From contig NZ_JAUCZG010000036.1 in the NCBI RefSeq assembly GCF_030373225.1, forward strand, positions 1 to 45,472: a DNA stretch of 45,472 bases, read 5' to 3'. A program made the position numbers and the translations under genes. Every line of letters starts with the position of its first letter. Within the stretch, counting starts at the first letter, position 1. This document shows, piece after piece, positions 16,686-25,819 of this stretch. The notes under the pieces were generated by a model, which saw only the letters and a program-made list of their open reading frames with translations, was not told the DNA's origin and searched no databases. This DNA comes from Hydrogenophaga sp. (lineage in GTDB: Bacteria; Pseudomonadota; Gammaproteobacteria; Burkholderiales; Burkholderiaceae_C).

Positions 16686-17846
16686 TCAGGCCTTGACGAT
16701 GTGCGCGTCCAGTCCGCGCCGCGGCGAGGGCTCGATGGCCGGTGCGTAGCCCAGCCGGGCCCACATCTGCACCGTGTGGCGCGGCGCCGGCGCGTCCAGC
16801 AGCGCGTGGATCTCGCGGTAGGGCACGGCCACCTCGGGGTATTCCTGCAGCGCCTGTGAAATCGGCTGCATCGACAAGCCCTGCGCGGTGGCTGCGAGCT
16901 GCGCGCGCACCCAGGCGCGCCCGGCATTGACCTGTGTCACGCGGTCGTTGCCCTCGGTCACCAGCCAGTAAAACGCCGGTGTGCCGTCGATGTGGGCGTT
17001 GAACTCGGTGAGCTGGCCGGTGGTGGCCTGGTCATCGGCGGCGGGCGCCACGCTGCGGTCGAACAGGCCGAGCGCGGTGAGGGCGCGCACCATCGGGTCG
17101 TTGAGCGAGATGCCGTCGCGGTGCTGCGCGATTTCCCTCGGGCCCACGCGCAGCACCTTGAACGATTCGAGCACGGTGCGCGGCGTGGTGAGTTCGATGC
17201 GCCAGGCCTCCTTGGCAATGCGGCGGTGCTCGGCCAGGGCGGCGGCCTCTGCGGTGGTGACGAAACCGGTGCGCCAGGCCCCGCCGGCGGTGCTGGCGGC
17301 GATGGCCTGCAGGGCCTGGGTGGGCGGCACGCGCGGCTCGTAGGCCTCGCGGTTGGTGCGGCGGCGAAACACCTGGGAAAACAAGGGGTCGGCCTGCACC
17401 GACGCGTCGGCCACCAGACGCACCCGCGCCGTGGGTCGGGCGTCCACGGTGGTGGGCGCGAACACGCCCTCGGGAAACAGCGTCACCTCGGCCCGCTGGC
17501 CTCTTTGCCGGGCCGCCTGGTCCAGCAGTTCCAGGAAGGTGCCCTGACTCATCATCATCTGGCGCGAGAACGGATCGGTCTCGGGCAGCAGCCGGCTGCG
17601 GTCGATGAAGAGCGTGATCTCGTCGGGCACGCTCAGGTCGACCAGCCACGACTGCAGGTTGTGCGAATGCGGCGCGAGGATGGCGTGCGCCAGGATCCAG
17701 CGCCGCACATCGGGCTCGTTGCCCGGTCCCTGCCAGGCGGCAATGGCCTCGGGCGGCAGCGCGCTGCTGCAGCCCGCCAGGGTGGCGGCGGTGGCGGCGG
17801 AGATGACGCCACCGCCCACGGTTCGAAGAAAGGATCTGCGGTGCAT
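16686..17846 (-). CDS. Exported Acg-type nitroreductase-family protein (Tat lipoprotein signal)
   Basis: This 386-aa protein begins with a twin-arginine motif (RRSFLR, residues 3-8) and a hydrophobic run ending in the lipobox LAGC (Cys26). It is therefore probably folded with its flavin in the cytoplasm, exported by Tat and lipid-anchored. The body matches the Acg branch of FMN nitroreductases: ILAPHSHNLQSW near the start, RRTNREAYEPR in the middle, and ..NAGRAWVRAQLAATAQGLSMQPISQAL late. Its substrate is unknown. It is divergent from a LysR gene, with about 120 bases between them. Members usually lack an export signal, so the Tat lipobox is noteworthy. The ATG at 17846 puts the RR motif in place. 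Confidence 0.85.
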   Translation of the reverse strand: MHRRSFLRTVGGGVISAATAATLAGCSSALPPEAIAAWQGPGNEPDVRRWILAHAILAPHSHNLQSWLVDLSVPDEITLFIDRSRLLPETDPFSRQMMMSQGTFLELLDQAARQRGQRAEVTLFPEGVFAPTTVDARPTARVRLVADASVQADPLFSQVFRRRTNREAYEPRVPPTQALQAIAASTAGGAWRTGFVTTAEAAALAEHRRIAKEAWRIELTTPRTVLESFKVLRVGPREIAQHRDGISLNDPMVRALTALGLFDRSVAPAADDQATTGQLTEFNAHIDGTPAFYWLVTEGNDRVTQVNAGRAWVRAQLAATAQGLSMQPISQALQEYPEVAVPYREIHALLDAPAPRHTVQMWARLGYAPAIEPSPRRGLDAHIVKA

Positions 17847-17969
17847 GTTGGCTCCTGCGAATGAAAAGTGGCCCGGAACAGCGACGGCTGGCGCACTGCC
17901 ATGAAAGACATTGTGGGAAAAGAACCGCCCATACACAATGACTTCAATTCGAACACCAGCCATTCACAA

Positions 17970-18860
17970 ATGCATACCGGTGATTTCAACTGGGCGCTGA
18001 TCCCCTCCTTCCTTGCGGCACTGGACCGTGGCAGCCTGATGGCGGCAGCCCGTGCGCTGAACACCAGCCAGCCCACGGTGGGCCGCCACATCGGCGAGCT
18101 CGAGGCGCAGCTGGGTGTGGTGCTGTTCGAGCGGACCGGCCGGGGCCTGCTGCCCACCGCGCATGCCCATCGCCTCGCCGAGGCCGCGCGCCACATGGCG
18201 GGCGCGGCCGACCAGCTGGCGCGCCAGGCCTCGGGTGCGCAGCTGGATGCGCGCGGCACCGTGCGCATCAGTGCCAGCCAGCCGGTGACCTGCGTGCTGC
18301 TGCCGCCGCTGCTGGCACAGCTGCGCCAGGCCCATCCAGACATTCAGCTGGAACTGGTGTCGAGCAACGCGGTGAGCAACCTGCTGCAACGCGAGGCCGA
18401 CATCGCGCTGCGCATGGTGCGCCCCGACCAGAGCTCGCTGGTGGCCAGGCGCGTGGGACAGGTGGCCATCGGTGCCTTCGCCCACCGGGACTACCTGCGC
18501 CGCCGCGGCACGCCGCGCGTGCCCGCCGACCTGCTGGCACACGACCTCGTGGGCAACGACCGCAACCCCGAGATCCTGCGCGGCTTTGCCGCCATGGGTT
18601 ACCCGCTGCAACGCGAGGACTTCGCCGTGCGCACCGACGATCTCAATGCTTACCACGCCGCTGTGAATGCCGGCCTGGGCATCGGTTTTCTGGCCCGCTA
18701 CGTGGCCCGGCACCACCCCGACCTCGTGCCGCTGCTGCCGATGTTGCCGATCGCTCCCCTGCCGCTGTGGCTGGCGGTGCACCGCGAGATCCGCAGCAAC
18801 CCGCGCATCCGCCGGGTCTGGGACTTCCTGGCCGGTGCGCTGCCGCAGGCGCTGAGCTGA
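17970..18860 (+). CDS. LysR-family transcriptional regulator
   Basis: A 296-aa regulator. The N-terminal winged helix-turn-helix is visible as [36 protein letters not shown], followed by [14 protein letters not shown] substrate-binding domain follows from about residue 90 ([11 protein letters not shown]). Length is typical for the family. The ATG at 17970 places the HTH in its usual position near residue 10. It diverges from the Acg-type nitroreductase gene and is 46 bases upstream of the dehalogenase-like gene, so either could be its target. Confidence 0.9.
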   Translation: MHTGDFNWALIPSFLAALDRGSLMAAARALNTSQPTVGRHIGELEAQLGVVLFERTGRGLLPTAHAHRLAEAARHMAGAADQLARQASGAQLDARGTVRISASQPVTCVLLPPLLAQLRQAHPDIQLELVSSNAVSNLLQREADIALRMVRPDQSSLVARRVGQVAIGAFAHRDYLRRRGTPRVPADLLAHDLVGNDRNPEILRGFAAMGYPLQREDFAVRTDDLNAYHAAVNAGLGIGFLARYVARHHPDLVPLLPMLPIAPLPLWLAVHREIRSNPRIRRVWDFLAGALPQALS

Positions 18861-18906
18861 ACCCTGTGCACCCCAGGCCTACACTCCAGCGCAAGGAGAA
18901 CAGCAC

Positions 18907-19839
18907 ATGAGCGCGGCATGGTTTGGCGGATTCGAGTTTCAACAGATCAAGACCCGGGGCGCACACGCGGCCTTGCGCGTGGGCGGTCGGGCCGACGGCC
19001 CCGTGCTGGTGCTGTTGCACGGCTTTCCACAGACCCACGTGATGTGGCAGCGCGTGGCGCGCGAGCTGGCACCCCACTTCCGGCTGGTGCTGCCCGATCT
19101 GCGCGGTTACGGCGACTCTTCGCACGCACCCGGCCAGAGCGACCACAGCAACTACAGCAAACGCGAAATGGCGCAGGATGTGGTCGACGTGGTCACGGCG
19201 CTGGGCATCGACACGTTTTATCTCTGCGGCCACGACCGTGGCGGCCGGGTGGCGCACCGCCTCGCGCTGGACCACCCGCAGCGCGTGCGCAAGCTCTGCG
19301 TGATCGACATCGCGCCCACGCTGGACATGTACGCACGCACCGACATGGCGTTTGCCCGTGCCTACTACCACTGGTTCCATTTGATCCAGCCCGCGCCGCT
19401 GCCCGAACTCATGATCGGCGGCAACGCCCTGGCCTATCTGCACGCCAAACTCGGCGGATGGGGCTCGGCGCAGGGTGGCACGCGCCTGCCGCACATCGAG
19501 CCCAGGGCACTGGCCGAGTACGAGCGCTGCTTCTGCCGCGCCGAAGCCATCCACAGTGCCTGCGAAGACTACCGCGCCAGCGCCGGCATCGATCTGGACC
19601 ACGACCGTGAAGGCCGCGAGCGCGGCCAGCGCATGGCCTGCGACACGCTGGTGCTGTGGGGCCAGCGCGGTGTGGTGCAGAAGCTGTTCGATCCGCTCGC
19701 ACTGTGGCAGGCCCAGTGCGCTGGCACCGTGAGCGGCCAGGCGATGCCGGCCGGCCATTTCATTCCCGAAGAACTGCCCGAGGCCACGGCCGGCGCCCTG
19801 CGCAGCTTCATGACATCCACCGCACAGGCGCCCACATGA
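18907..19839 (+). CDS. Fluoroacetate/haloacetate dehalogenase-like alpha/beta hydrolase
   Basis: A 310-aa alpha/beta hydrolase whose pattern fits the fluoroacetate dehalogenase family, which hydrolyses haloacetates to glycolate. It has HGFPQT and LPDLRGYGDS, the nucleophile Asp110 in GHDRGGR (Arg111 and Arg114 bind carboxylate), and Asp134 in VIDIAP. His155-Trp156 in YYHWFH binds halide, Tyr222 lies in CEDYRA, and His284 in GHFIPEE is the catalytic base. These match, at nearly the same numbers, the residues I recall for the Rhodopseudomonas enzyme. A wider epoxide-hydrolase-like role cannot be excluded. It overlaps the GST gene by four bases. Confidence 0.8.
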   Translation: MSAAWFGGFEFQQIKTRGAHAALRVGGRADGPVLVLLHGFPQTHVMWQRVARELAPHFRLVLPDLRGYGDSSHAPGQSDHSNYSKREMAQDVVDVVTALGIDTFYLCGHDRGGRVAHRLALDHPQRVRKLCVIDIAPTLDMYARTDMAFARAYYHWFHLIQPAPLPELMIGGNALAYLHAKLGGWGSAQGGTRLPHIEPRALAEYERCFCRAEAIHSACEDYRASAGIDLDHDREGRERGQRMACDTLVLWGQRGVVQKLFDPLALWQAQCAGTVSGQAMPAGHFIPEELPEATAGALRSFMTSTAQAPT

Positions 19840-20498
19840 TCACTGTCCACCACCTCAACAACTCGCGCTCCCAGCGCGTGCTCTGGCTGCTCGAAGAGCT
19901 CGGCGTGCCGTACCGCATCGAGCGCTACGAACGCGACCGCAAGACGATGCTGGCCCCGCCCTCGCTGAAGAAGGTGCATCCGCTGGGCAAGTCGCCTGTG
20001 GTGACCGACGGGCAGGCCACGCTGGCCGAGTCGGGCGCCATCATCGAGTACCTGGTGGAGCGCCACGGTGAAGGCCGGCTCTCACCCGAGCCCGGCACGC
20101 CCGCCCACTGGCGCTACCGCTACTGGCTGCACTACGCCGAAGGCTCGCTGATGCCCCCACTGCTCATGAAGCTGGTGTTCGATGAAGTGGAAAAGGCGCC
20201 ACTGCTGGTGCGACCGATCGCCAAGGCGATCTCGGCCACGGTGCACAAACGCTTCATCACACCCAACCTCACGCAGCACCTGGATTTTCTGGAGGGGGAA
20301 CTGGCGCAATCGAACTGGTTCGCCGGCCGCTCGTTCAGTGCGGCCGATGTGCAGATGAGCTTCCCGGTGGAAGCCGCTGCCGCACGCGCGGGCCTGAACG
20401 AGAGCCGCCCCAGGCTCATGGACTGGCTGCGCCGCATCCACGCACGCCCGGCCTACCAGCGGGCGCTGGTGCAGGGTGGGCCGTTCGAATTGAAGTGA
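19836..20498 (+). CDS. Glutathione S-transferase
   Basis: A 220-aa GST. The thioredoxin-like N-terminal domain starts ITVHHLNNSRSQRVLWLLEELGVPY, with the catalytic Ser candidates in NNSRSQR. The cis-Pro region is GKSPVV and the glutathione contact TLAESGAIIEYL. The helical C-terminal domain contains FSAADVQMSFPV. The ATG overlaps the stop of the dehalogenase-like gene (ATGA), suggesting the two act together, perhaps in handling halogenated or electrophilic compounds. The substrate is unknown. Confidence 0.92.
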   Translation: MITVHHLNNSRSQRVLWLLEELGVPYRIERYERDRKTMLAPPSLKKVHPLGKSPVVTDGQATLAESGAIIEYLVERHGEGRLSPEPGTPAHWRYRYWLHYAEGSLMPPLLMKLVFDEVEKAPLLVRPIAKAISATVHKRFITPNLTQHLDFLEGELAQSNWFAGRSFSAADVQMSFPVEAAAARAGLNESRPRLMDWLRRIHARPAYQRALVQGGPFELK

Positions 20499-20520
20499 CA
20501 CGCCTGCGCACCGGGCGAGG

Positions 20521-20600
20521 GCTTCGACAGGCTCAGCCTGAACGGAAGATGGCTCAGCCCGAACGGGGGATGGCTCGGCCCCAACGTTCTGGCAAGGACT
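20521..20600. repeat. Repeat family B (GCTTCGACAGGCTCAGCC...) with internal tandem copies
   Basis: Between the convergent GST and YecA genes lies GCTTCGACAGGCTCAGCC followed by TGAACGG (20521-20545). A tandem near-duplicate of about 22 bases follows (CTGAACGGAAGATGGCTCAG, then CCGAACGGGGGATGGCTCGG), ending CCCCAACGTTC. A second copy of the first block is at 42252-42278. GAACGGGG and CCCCAACGTTC can pair imperfectly, so the stretch may also help end transcription from both sides. Confidence 0.65.
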
Positions 20601-20615
20601 GAAAGCCCGGCGACG

Positions 20616-21416
20616 TCAGGTGCCGTGGCACTTCTTGAACTTCTTGCCGCTGCCACACGGGCAGGGGTCGTTTCGCCCCGGCGTCACGGTCTTGCGGATC
20701 GGCTCCACACGCGGCCCGAGGCTGCGGCCGATCTGGGCCAGGTCGTAGACCGCCCAGATGGCCGCGCCGAACGCATTGAGGCGCTCGTCGCTCACGCTCG
20801 TCGGACCGTCTTCCGCATGCATGTTCACCGTGGGCGTGCCGGTGTCGTCCTCGGTCAGCGCCACCAGGTGGTCCAGGGCTTCGTCGATCCAGCTCGCGGT
20901 TTCCTTGTCGCGCGGCGGCGCCCAGTCCTCGGGCCAGTTCTCCACCACGAACATGAAGCCCAGCGCCCAGACCTGGGCGTAGGCCGGCAGCTCCTGGCCT
21001 TTGAAGTCGGCGCGTTCGGCGTCCGGCAACGCGGCCACGGCGCCGCGCACATCCATCAGTTCGGGGTGGTAGCTGCGCTCGTCCTCCAGCGTGTCGACCG
21101 GCGCGGCCAGCGAGGCCGCCACCTCGGCGCTGCGCCGTGACCACAGCGCCATGAACTGCTCGAACTGGGCCGTGTTGGCGAAGTGCGTGCCGTCTTCCTG
21201 CGGCGCCGTGGGCAGCGGGCCCGTGCCCAACAGCATGGGCAACCACTCGGCCGGATCCACCGGACGACGGGTGCACAGCAGTGCGGCCATGGCGCCTTCG
21301 CAGAATTCCCACTGCGGCACGTCTTCGCCGCGCTCGCGCAGGTCGTCCAGGATGGCATCGAGCGCGTCGAAGTCGTTGTTGTCCAGCGCAGCGGCCGGCT
21401 CCAGAGGGGTGTTCAT
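20616..21416 (-). CDS. YecA/UPF0149-family protein with SEC-C metal-binding tail
   Basis: A 266-aa protein with an N-terminal UPF0149 (YecA) region. This has [37 protein letters not shown] helices, a later W-rich [17 protein letters not shown], and an [10 protein letters not shown] segment. The end [20 protein letters not shown] is a SEC-C motif, a CxCx8CH zinc site like that of SecA. YecA binds SecA/ribosomal partners in E. coli through this type of tail, but its role here is unproven. The ATG at 21416 is the first that gives the family N-terminus. Confidence 0.88.
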   Translation of the reverse strand: MNTPLEPAAALDNNDFDALDAILDDLRERGEDVPQWEFCEGAMAALLCTRRPVDPAEWLPMLLGTGPLPTAPQEDGTHFANTAQFEQFMALWSRRSAEVAASLAAPVDTLEDERSYHPELMDVRGAVAALPDAERADFKGQELPAYAQVWALGFMFVVENWPEDWAPPRDKETASWIDEALDHLVALTEDDTGTPTVNMHAEDGPTSVSDERLNAFGAAIWAVYDLAQIGRSLGPRVEPIRKTVTPGRNDPCPCGSGKKFKKCHGT

Positions 21417-21493
21417 GGGGGTGAGCGGGCCTGCAGGGGCCCGGGTTTTATGATGCCCTCGAGTGTATTCCGCACCCATCGCCGAAAGCCTGC

Positions 21494-23113
21494 ATGCTCG
21501 ACCGACTCAATGCCCTCTACCCCGTGCGTTACACCGCGCTTGGCCTGTGTGTGCTGCTCGCACTGCTCAGCCTGTTCACGCTGGTGGCGTTCGGCATCGG
21601 TGGTTTCTGGTTCCTGCTCTTCGCGGGGCTGTCGGCGCTGGGCTTGCGCGACCTGCGCCAGAGCAAGAGTTCGGTGCTGCGCAACTACCCGGTCATCGGC
21701 CACCTGCGCTTCATGCTGGAGAAGATCCGCCCCGAGATCCGGCAGTATTTTCTGGAGAGCGACGTTGAGGCCACGCCGTTCTCGCGCAGCCAGCGCAGCC
21801 TGGCCTATGCACGGGCCAAGGGCGAGACCGACAAGCGCCCCTTCGGCACGCAGCTGGACCAGAACGTGTCGGGCCACGAGTGGATCAACCATTCGATGGC
21901 GCCCAGCCTGATCGCCTCGCACGACTTCCGGCTCACCATCGGCGGCGCCGGCTGTGCGCAGCCGTACGAGGCCAGTGTGTTCAACATCTCGGCCATGAGC
22001 TTCGGCGCGCTCTCGGCCAACGCGATCCAGGCGCTGAATTCCGGTGCCAAACGCGGCGGCTTCGCGCACGACACCGGTGAAGGCTCGATCTCGGCGTACC
22101 ACCGCCTGCACGGCGGCGACCTGATCTGGGAGATCGGTTCGGGCTATTTCGGCTGCCGCGACGAAAGCGGCCACTTCTGCCCCGACCGCTTCACGGCCAA
22201 CGCGATGGACGTGCAGGTGAAGATGATCGAGATCAAGCTCAGCCAGGGCGCCAAACCCGGGCACGGTGGTGTGCTGCCCGGCCCGAAGGTCACGCTCGAG
22301 ATCGCCGCCGCGCGCGGTGTGATCGTGGGCCAGGACTGCGTCTCGCCCGCTGCGCACACGGCGTTCTCCACGCCCATCGAGCTCATGCACTTCATCGCGC
22401 GCCTGCGCGAACTCTCGGGCGGCAAGCCGGTGGGCTTCAAGCTGTGCATCGGCCACCCCTGGGAATGGTTCGCGATGGCCAAGGCCATGCTGGAAACCGG
22501 CATCACGCCCGACTTCATCGTGGTCGACGGCGCCGAAGGTGGCACCGGCGCAGCACCGCTCGAATTCGCCGACCACGTGGGCGCGCCGCTGCAGGAAGGC
22601 CTGCGCCTGGTGCACAACACGCTGGTGGGCGTGAACCTGCGCGACCGCATCAAACTGGGCTGCGCGGGCAAGATCGTCAGCGCTTTCGACATCGTGCGCG
22701 CCATGGCCATCGGTGCCGACTGGTGCAACAGCGCGCGCGGCTTCATGTTTGCGCTGGGCTGCATCCAGGCCCAGACCTGCCACACCGGCCAATGCCCCAC
22801 GGGCGTGACCACGCAAGACCCGGTGCGCCAGCAGGCGCTGGTGGTGCCGGACAAGGCCGAGCGGGTGTTTCAGTTCCACCAGCGCACGCTCATGGCGCTG
22901 CACGAACTCATCCAGGCCGCCGGGCTGCAACACCCTGGCGAAATCACCGCCCACCATCTCGTGCGCCGCGTGAGCCAGAACGAAGTCCGCCTGCTGGCCA
23001 ACCTGCTGCCCGAAACCCTGCCCGGCGCCTTGCTGCACGACCTGACGGGTCAGCACGCGGTGTTCACCACCTACTGGCCACAGGCGCACGCCGACCGGTT
23101 CGGCCTGGCCTGA
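21494..23113 (+). CDS. Membrane-anchored FMN/[3Fe-4S] glutamate-synthase-like (GltB domain) protein
   Basis: A 539-aa flavoprotein with two adjacent N-terminal membrane spans (about residues 14-30 and 34-50). These are followed by a GltB-type FMN barrel: [47 protein letters not shown] and [17 protein letters not shown]. The cluster motif [12 protein letters not shown] (C-x5-C-x4-C) for [3Fe-4S] is intact. The glutaminase domain of true glutamate synthase is missing. This widespread FMN-binding glutamate synthase family protein has no settled function. It starts 78 bases from the divergent YecA gene. Confidence 0.88.
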   Translation: MLDRLNALYPVRYTALGLCVLLALLSLFTLVAFGIGGFWFLLFAGLSALGLRDLRQSKSSVLRNYPVIGHLRFMLEKIRPEIRQYFLESDVEATPFSRSQRSLAYARAKGETDKRPFGTQLDQNVSGHEWINHSMAPSLIASHDFRLTIGGAGCAQPYEASVFNISAMSFGALSANAIQALNSGAKRGGFAHDTGEGSISAYHRLHGGDLIWEIGSGYFGCRDESGHFCPDRFTANAMDVQVKMIEIKLSQGAKPGHGGVLPGPKVTLEIAAARGVIVGQDCVSPAAHTAFSTPIELMHFIARLRELSGGKPVGFKLCIGHPWEWFAMAKAMLETGITPDFIVVDGAEGGTGAAPLEFADHVGAPLQEGLRLVHNTLVGVNLRDRIKLGCAGKIVSAFDIVRAMAIGADWCNSARGFMFALGCIQAQTCHTGQCPTGVTTQDPVRQQALVVPDKAERVFQFHQRTLMALHELIQAAGLQHPGEITAHHLVRRVSQNEVRLLANLLPETLPGALLHDLTGQHAVFTTYWPQAHADRFGLA

Positions 23114-23123
23114 GGCGCGCGGC

Positions 23124-23594
23124 TTACTTGCTGGCCGAGGCGGCCGGCGCTTCGGTGCCCACGGTCGGCACGCCTTCCTTTTCGGTGGAGCGATCGAACA
23201 CCAGGGATTTGCCGAACACCATCTGCACCCAGATCGGGTAGGAGTAGGCCGTGCCCTTGTTGTGGTCGATGATGGCGCCGATGCCGCCGCCCAGAATGAT
23301 GTTGCCGAACATGCCGCCGTTGGCGCGCGAGATGGCCTTGGCCACGGCATCGGGGTTGGCAGGGTCCTTGCAGACGATGTCGAGGTCTTTGCTGGATCGG
23401 CGCACCTGGGCGGTATCGCCGGACTTGACCTGAACCACACCGTAGTCGTTGGTGAGCTTGCAGTCGGCACCGACCACCAGCGCTCCCGACGGCGTCTTGG
23501 TCTCGACCTTCATCGGATGGGTGACGTCGTTGATCACCGAGGCACAGCCTGTGAGCGCGAGCGCGCCGGCCACCAGAATGGCGTGACGAATCAT
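23124..23594 (-). CDS. Small lipoprotein
   Basis: A 156-aa protein with a lipoprotein signal (MIRHAILVAGALALTGC, lipobox LTGC). It continues as ASVINDVTHPMKVETKTPSGALVVGADCKLTNDYG. A glycine-rich stretch (GGMFGNIILGGGIGAIIDHNKG) resembles a glycine-zipper or membrane-inserting segment. The tail is acidic and alanine-rich. This pattern (lipobox, then a domain on unfolded small beta strands and GG..GAIID) is common among proteobacterial hypothetical lipoproteins. I cannot assign a function. It is convergent with the GltB-like gene, ten bases apart. Confidence 0.85.
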   Translation of the reverse strand: MIRHAILVAGALALTGCASVINDVTHPMKVETKTPSGALVVGADCKLTNDYGVVQVKSGDTAQVRRSSKDLDIVCKDPANPDAVAKAISRANGGMFGNIILGGGIGAIIDHNKGTAYSYPIWVQMVFGKSLVFDRSTEKEGVPTVGTEAPAASASK

Positions 23595-23694
23595 GGGGTT
23601 CCTCCCTTGTTTGGAAGATCCAGAGTGTAGGGACCGCCGACCCGCCAACCGGGCTCCGGTGGCATCCTGGCGACAGGGAGAAACCTGGATGGCG

Positions 23695-24663
23695 CTAGCG
23701 GGCAGCGTGCGCACGGACAAACGCCTGCACCGCCCCGCGCACCGCGACTTGCTCCACCGCCACGAGCAGGTGGCCGCCCCTCTCGAAGCGCAACAGGCGT
23801 GAACCGGCGATGTGCTTTGCCGCAAATTCGGCGTTGCGATAGAGCTGCAGGCTGTCGTCGGTGGCGTGCACGATGAGCGTGGGCGCGCGGATCGCCGCGA
23901 TCCGCTCGTTGGGCAAGGCGGCACGGTTGTCGAACACGACGCCTGCGGAGCGCGGCTGCACCGGGTTCATGAATTCGATCAGCTCGTTCACCAGCTGCCG
24001 CGACGCCGGCGCCAGCCCTGCGACCACCTCGTCGCTCGCGCCCATCAAACCCAACAGCGCCGGCCTGAGCCAGGTGCTGATCGTCCAGTACAGCAGGTCG
24101 TGCTGGAAGACCGTGGTCAACAGGTCACCCTGCCGGTTGGCCTGCGCCTGGGCGGGATCGCTGGACGAGGCCACGCCGCTGGACAGCAGCGTGAGCGAGG
24201 AGACGCGCTCTGGATGCAGCACCGCAAAGTACAACGCAGACGGACCCCCGTGGGAGAGCGCAACGACCGCAACACGATCGAGGCCGAGGTGGTCCAGCAG
24301 ACCCGCGTAGGCATGGGCCTGGTCTTCGAAGGTCGCGCCGCTGTGAAAGGTGGAGCGCAGGTAGCCGAAGCGCGAGGGCGCGATCCATCGAAAACCGTCG
24401 CCCAGCACGGCCTGCGCCAGCAGCTCGCCCTGGTCGAAGCCGCCGCCGCTGCCGTGGATCACCAGCACCGCAGGGCCGGCGCCGGCCTGGACAAACTCCA
24501 TGTCGCCCTGCGGCAGCGACACCCGCTCGCTGCGGCCGGCGATGCGCTCGTACGAACGGCCGATGTCGTGCCAGTAGAAGGCACCCACCACCCCGACGCC
24601 CAGCACGGCCAGCACCCCGAGCCCTGCCGCCAGCCGGCGCAACACAGACGAGGTGGAGGCCAT
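23695..24663 (-). CDS. Membrane-anchored alpha/beta hydrolase
   Basis: A 322-aa hydrolase with an N-terminal hydrophobic anchor (about residues 10-30). An alpha/beta core follows: VLVIHGSGGGFDQG (oxyanion region), RWIAPSRFGYLRS, nucleophile Ser137 in VALSHGG, acid candidate Asp in VHATDDSLQ, and His in RGGHLLVAVEQ. The nucleophile elbow is Ala-x-Ser-x-Gly rather than Gly-x-Ser-x-Gly. The substrate is unknown. The gene is upstream of the small lipoprotein on the same strand, about 100 bases apart. Confidence 0.85.
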   Translation of the reverse strand: MASTSSVLRRLAAGLGVLAVLGVGVVGAFYWHDIGRSYERIAGRSERVSLPQGDMEFVQAGAGPAVLVIHGSGGGFDQGELLAQAVLGDGFRWIAPSRFGYLRSTFHSGATFEDQAHAYAGLLDHLGLDRVAVVALSHGGPSALYFAVLHPERVSSLTLLSSGVASSSDPAQAQANRQGDLLTTVFQHDLLYWTISTWLRPALLGLMGASDEVVAGLAPASRQLVNELIEFMNPVQPRSAGVVFDNRAALPNERIAAIRAPTLIVHATDDSLQLYRNAEFAAKHIAGSRLLRFERGGHLLVAVEQVAVRGAVQAFVRAHAAR

Positions 24664-24694
24664 GGAGAATCCTTGAACCCGATGGAGCCCGGCG

Positions 24695-25819
24695 TCAGAT
24701 GCGCGAGCCGTCTTCCAGAAAACGTTCTTCGCGCAACAGCACGCCTTGCGCGTCGTAAGACCGGCGCCGCAGCAACAGGCCGCGCTCGCCGTGCTCGTCT
24801 TCCCGCGCCAGCACGCCGGCTTCGGTGAAGTATTTCTGCCAGCCCAGCAGGCGACCGTTGCGCTCGACGTTCACCGCGGCCGGCAGGCCGGTGTCCCAGA
24901 AGCTTTCGGTGGTGCGCTCCTGCTGGCGGCCGTCGCGGCGGATCTGCTGGTGGGCTTTCTGTTGGCCATTGAGGTACCACTGGCGGATCTGCTGTTCATG
25001 GCCGTCGGCCCAGGTGGTTTCCTGAGTGAGCTGGCCGCTCTCGGCCCATTCGCGCGCCACGCCTTCGCGGCCTTCGCCGCTGTTCGGGTCGCGCTCGACG
25101 AAGTCGGCCTCCGAGCGCAACCGGCCCGAGGGATAGAACACCTGTTTGATGCGCCGCCCGTCCTTGAGCGCTTCACCGCGCACGGGCTTGCCGTCGCGGT
25201 CGAGCACGGTCTGGCGCTGCATCTGTCCGTGGAGGTAACTCACCGTGCCCGCCGGCTTGCCGTCTGCCCGGACCAGCGTGACATCGCTCGCACGACCGGC
25301 GTGTCCACACACCTCGCGGTCTTGCGGCACCAGGCTCACGGCGGCGCAGCGCAGCTCGGTGAGCTGGCCATCGGCGAGGTAGGCCATGGTGAGCACGGTG
25401 CGCCGGCCAGCGGCGAATCGCAGTGTCTGCAGGTGACCCGCCTCGGCAAAGGTCTTCTGCACGCCCACGGCACTGCCGTCCTCGAAATGCTCTTCCTTGC
25501 GCAGCGTGCCCTGGCCATCAAAGGTGCGCGCCACGCCGTCGCGGTTGCCGCGTTCATTGAGGCTGTATTCGCGCCGTTCACCATCGGCCAGCACCATGAG
25601 CACCGGGCCCACGAATTGGCCGTCGCGCAGTGTCTGGTCGAGCCGGCGCACCTGACCACTGTCGTTGGTGCAGCGCATCACGCCGCTCTTGCCGGCGGTG
25701 GTGTGGCCGTTGGCGCGGCTCACGCTCTCGCCATTGAGCTCGCAACGCTGCACCGCCCAGGCGTTGGCACAGACCAAGGCACCGAGCGCGATCCAGGGCA
25801 GGCGCATTTCAATCGACAT
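24695..25819 (-). CDS. Exported MORN_2 (YwqK-like) repeat protein
   Basis: A 374-aa protein with a signal peptide (MSIEMRLPWIALGALVCANAWA) and then repeated short beta hairpins. They have the form (W/Y/F)..(S/N/D)G.L..E, for example YPSGRLRSEADF, WAESGQLTQETTW, YLNGQQKAHQQIRRDG, FTEAGVLARED and YDAQGVLLREERFLEDG. These are MORN_2 repeats as in YwqK-type proteins. Homologues are sometimes called antitoxin repeat proteins on slight evidence. GGAGG lies eight bases before the ATG at 25819. The start overlaps the end of the PIN gene by 11 bases, so they are probably coupled. Confidence 0.82.
   Translation of the reverse strand: MSIEMRLPWIALGALVCANAWAVQRCELNGESVSRANGHTTAGKSGVMRCTNDSGQVRRLDQTLRDGQFVGPVLMVLADGERREYSLNERGNRDGVARTFDGQGTLRKEEHFEDGSAVGVQKTFAEAGHLQTLRFAAGRRTVLTMAYLADGQLTELRCAAVSLVPQDREVCGHAGRASDVTLVRADGKPAGTVSYLHGQMQRQTVLDRDGKPVRGEALKDGRRIKQVFYPSGRLRSEADFVERDPNSGEGREGVAREWAESGQLTQETTWADGHEQQIRQWYLNGQQKAHQQIRRDGRQQERTTESFWDTGLPAAVNVERNGRLLGWQKYFTEAGVLAREDEHGERGLLLRRRSYDAQGVLLREERFLEDGSRI

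Noticed and set aside
21413..23470. A 685-codon minus-strand open frame opposite the GltB-like gene
   Set aside because: The opposite strand carries intact FMN and Fe-S motifs; this frame has none and continues from the small lipoprotein gene in the wrong phase.
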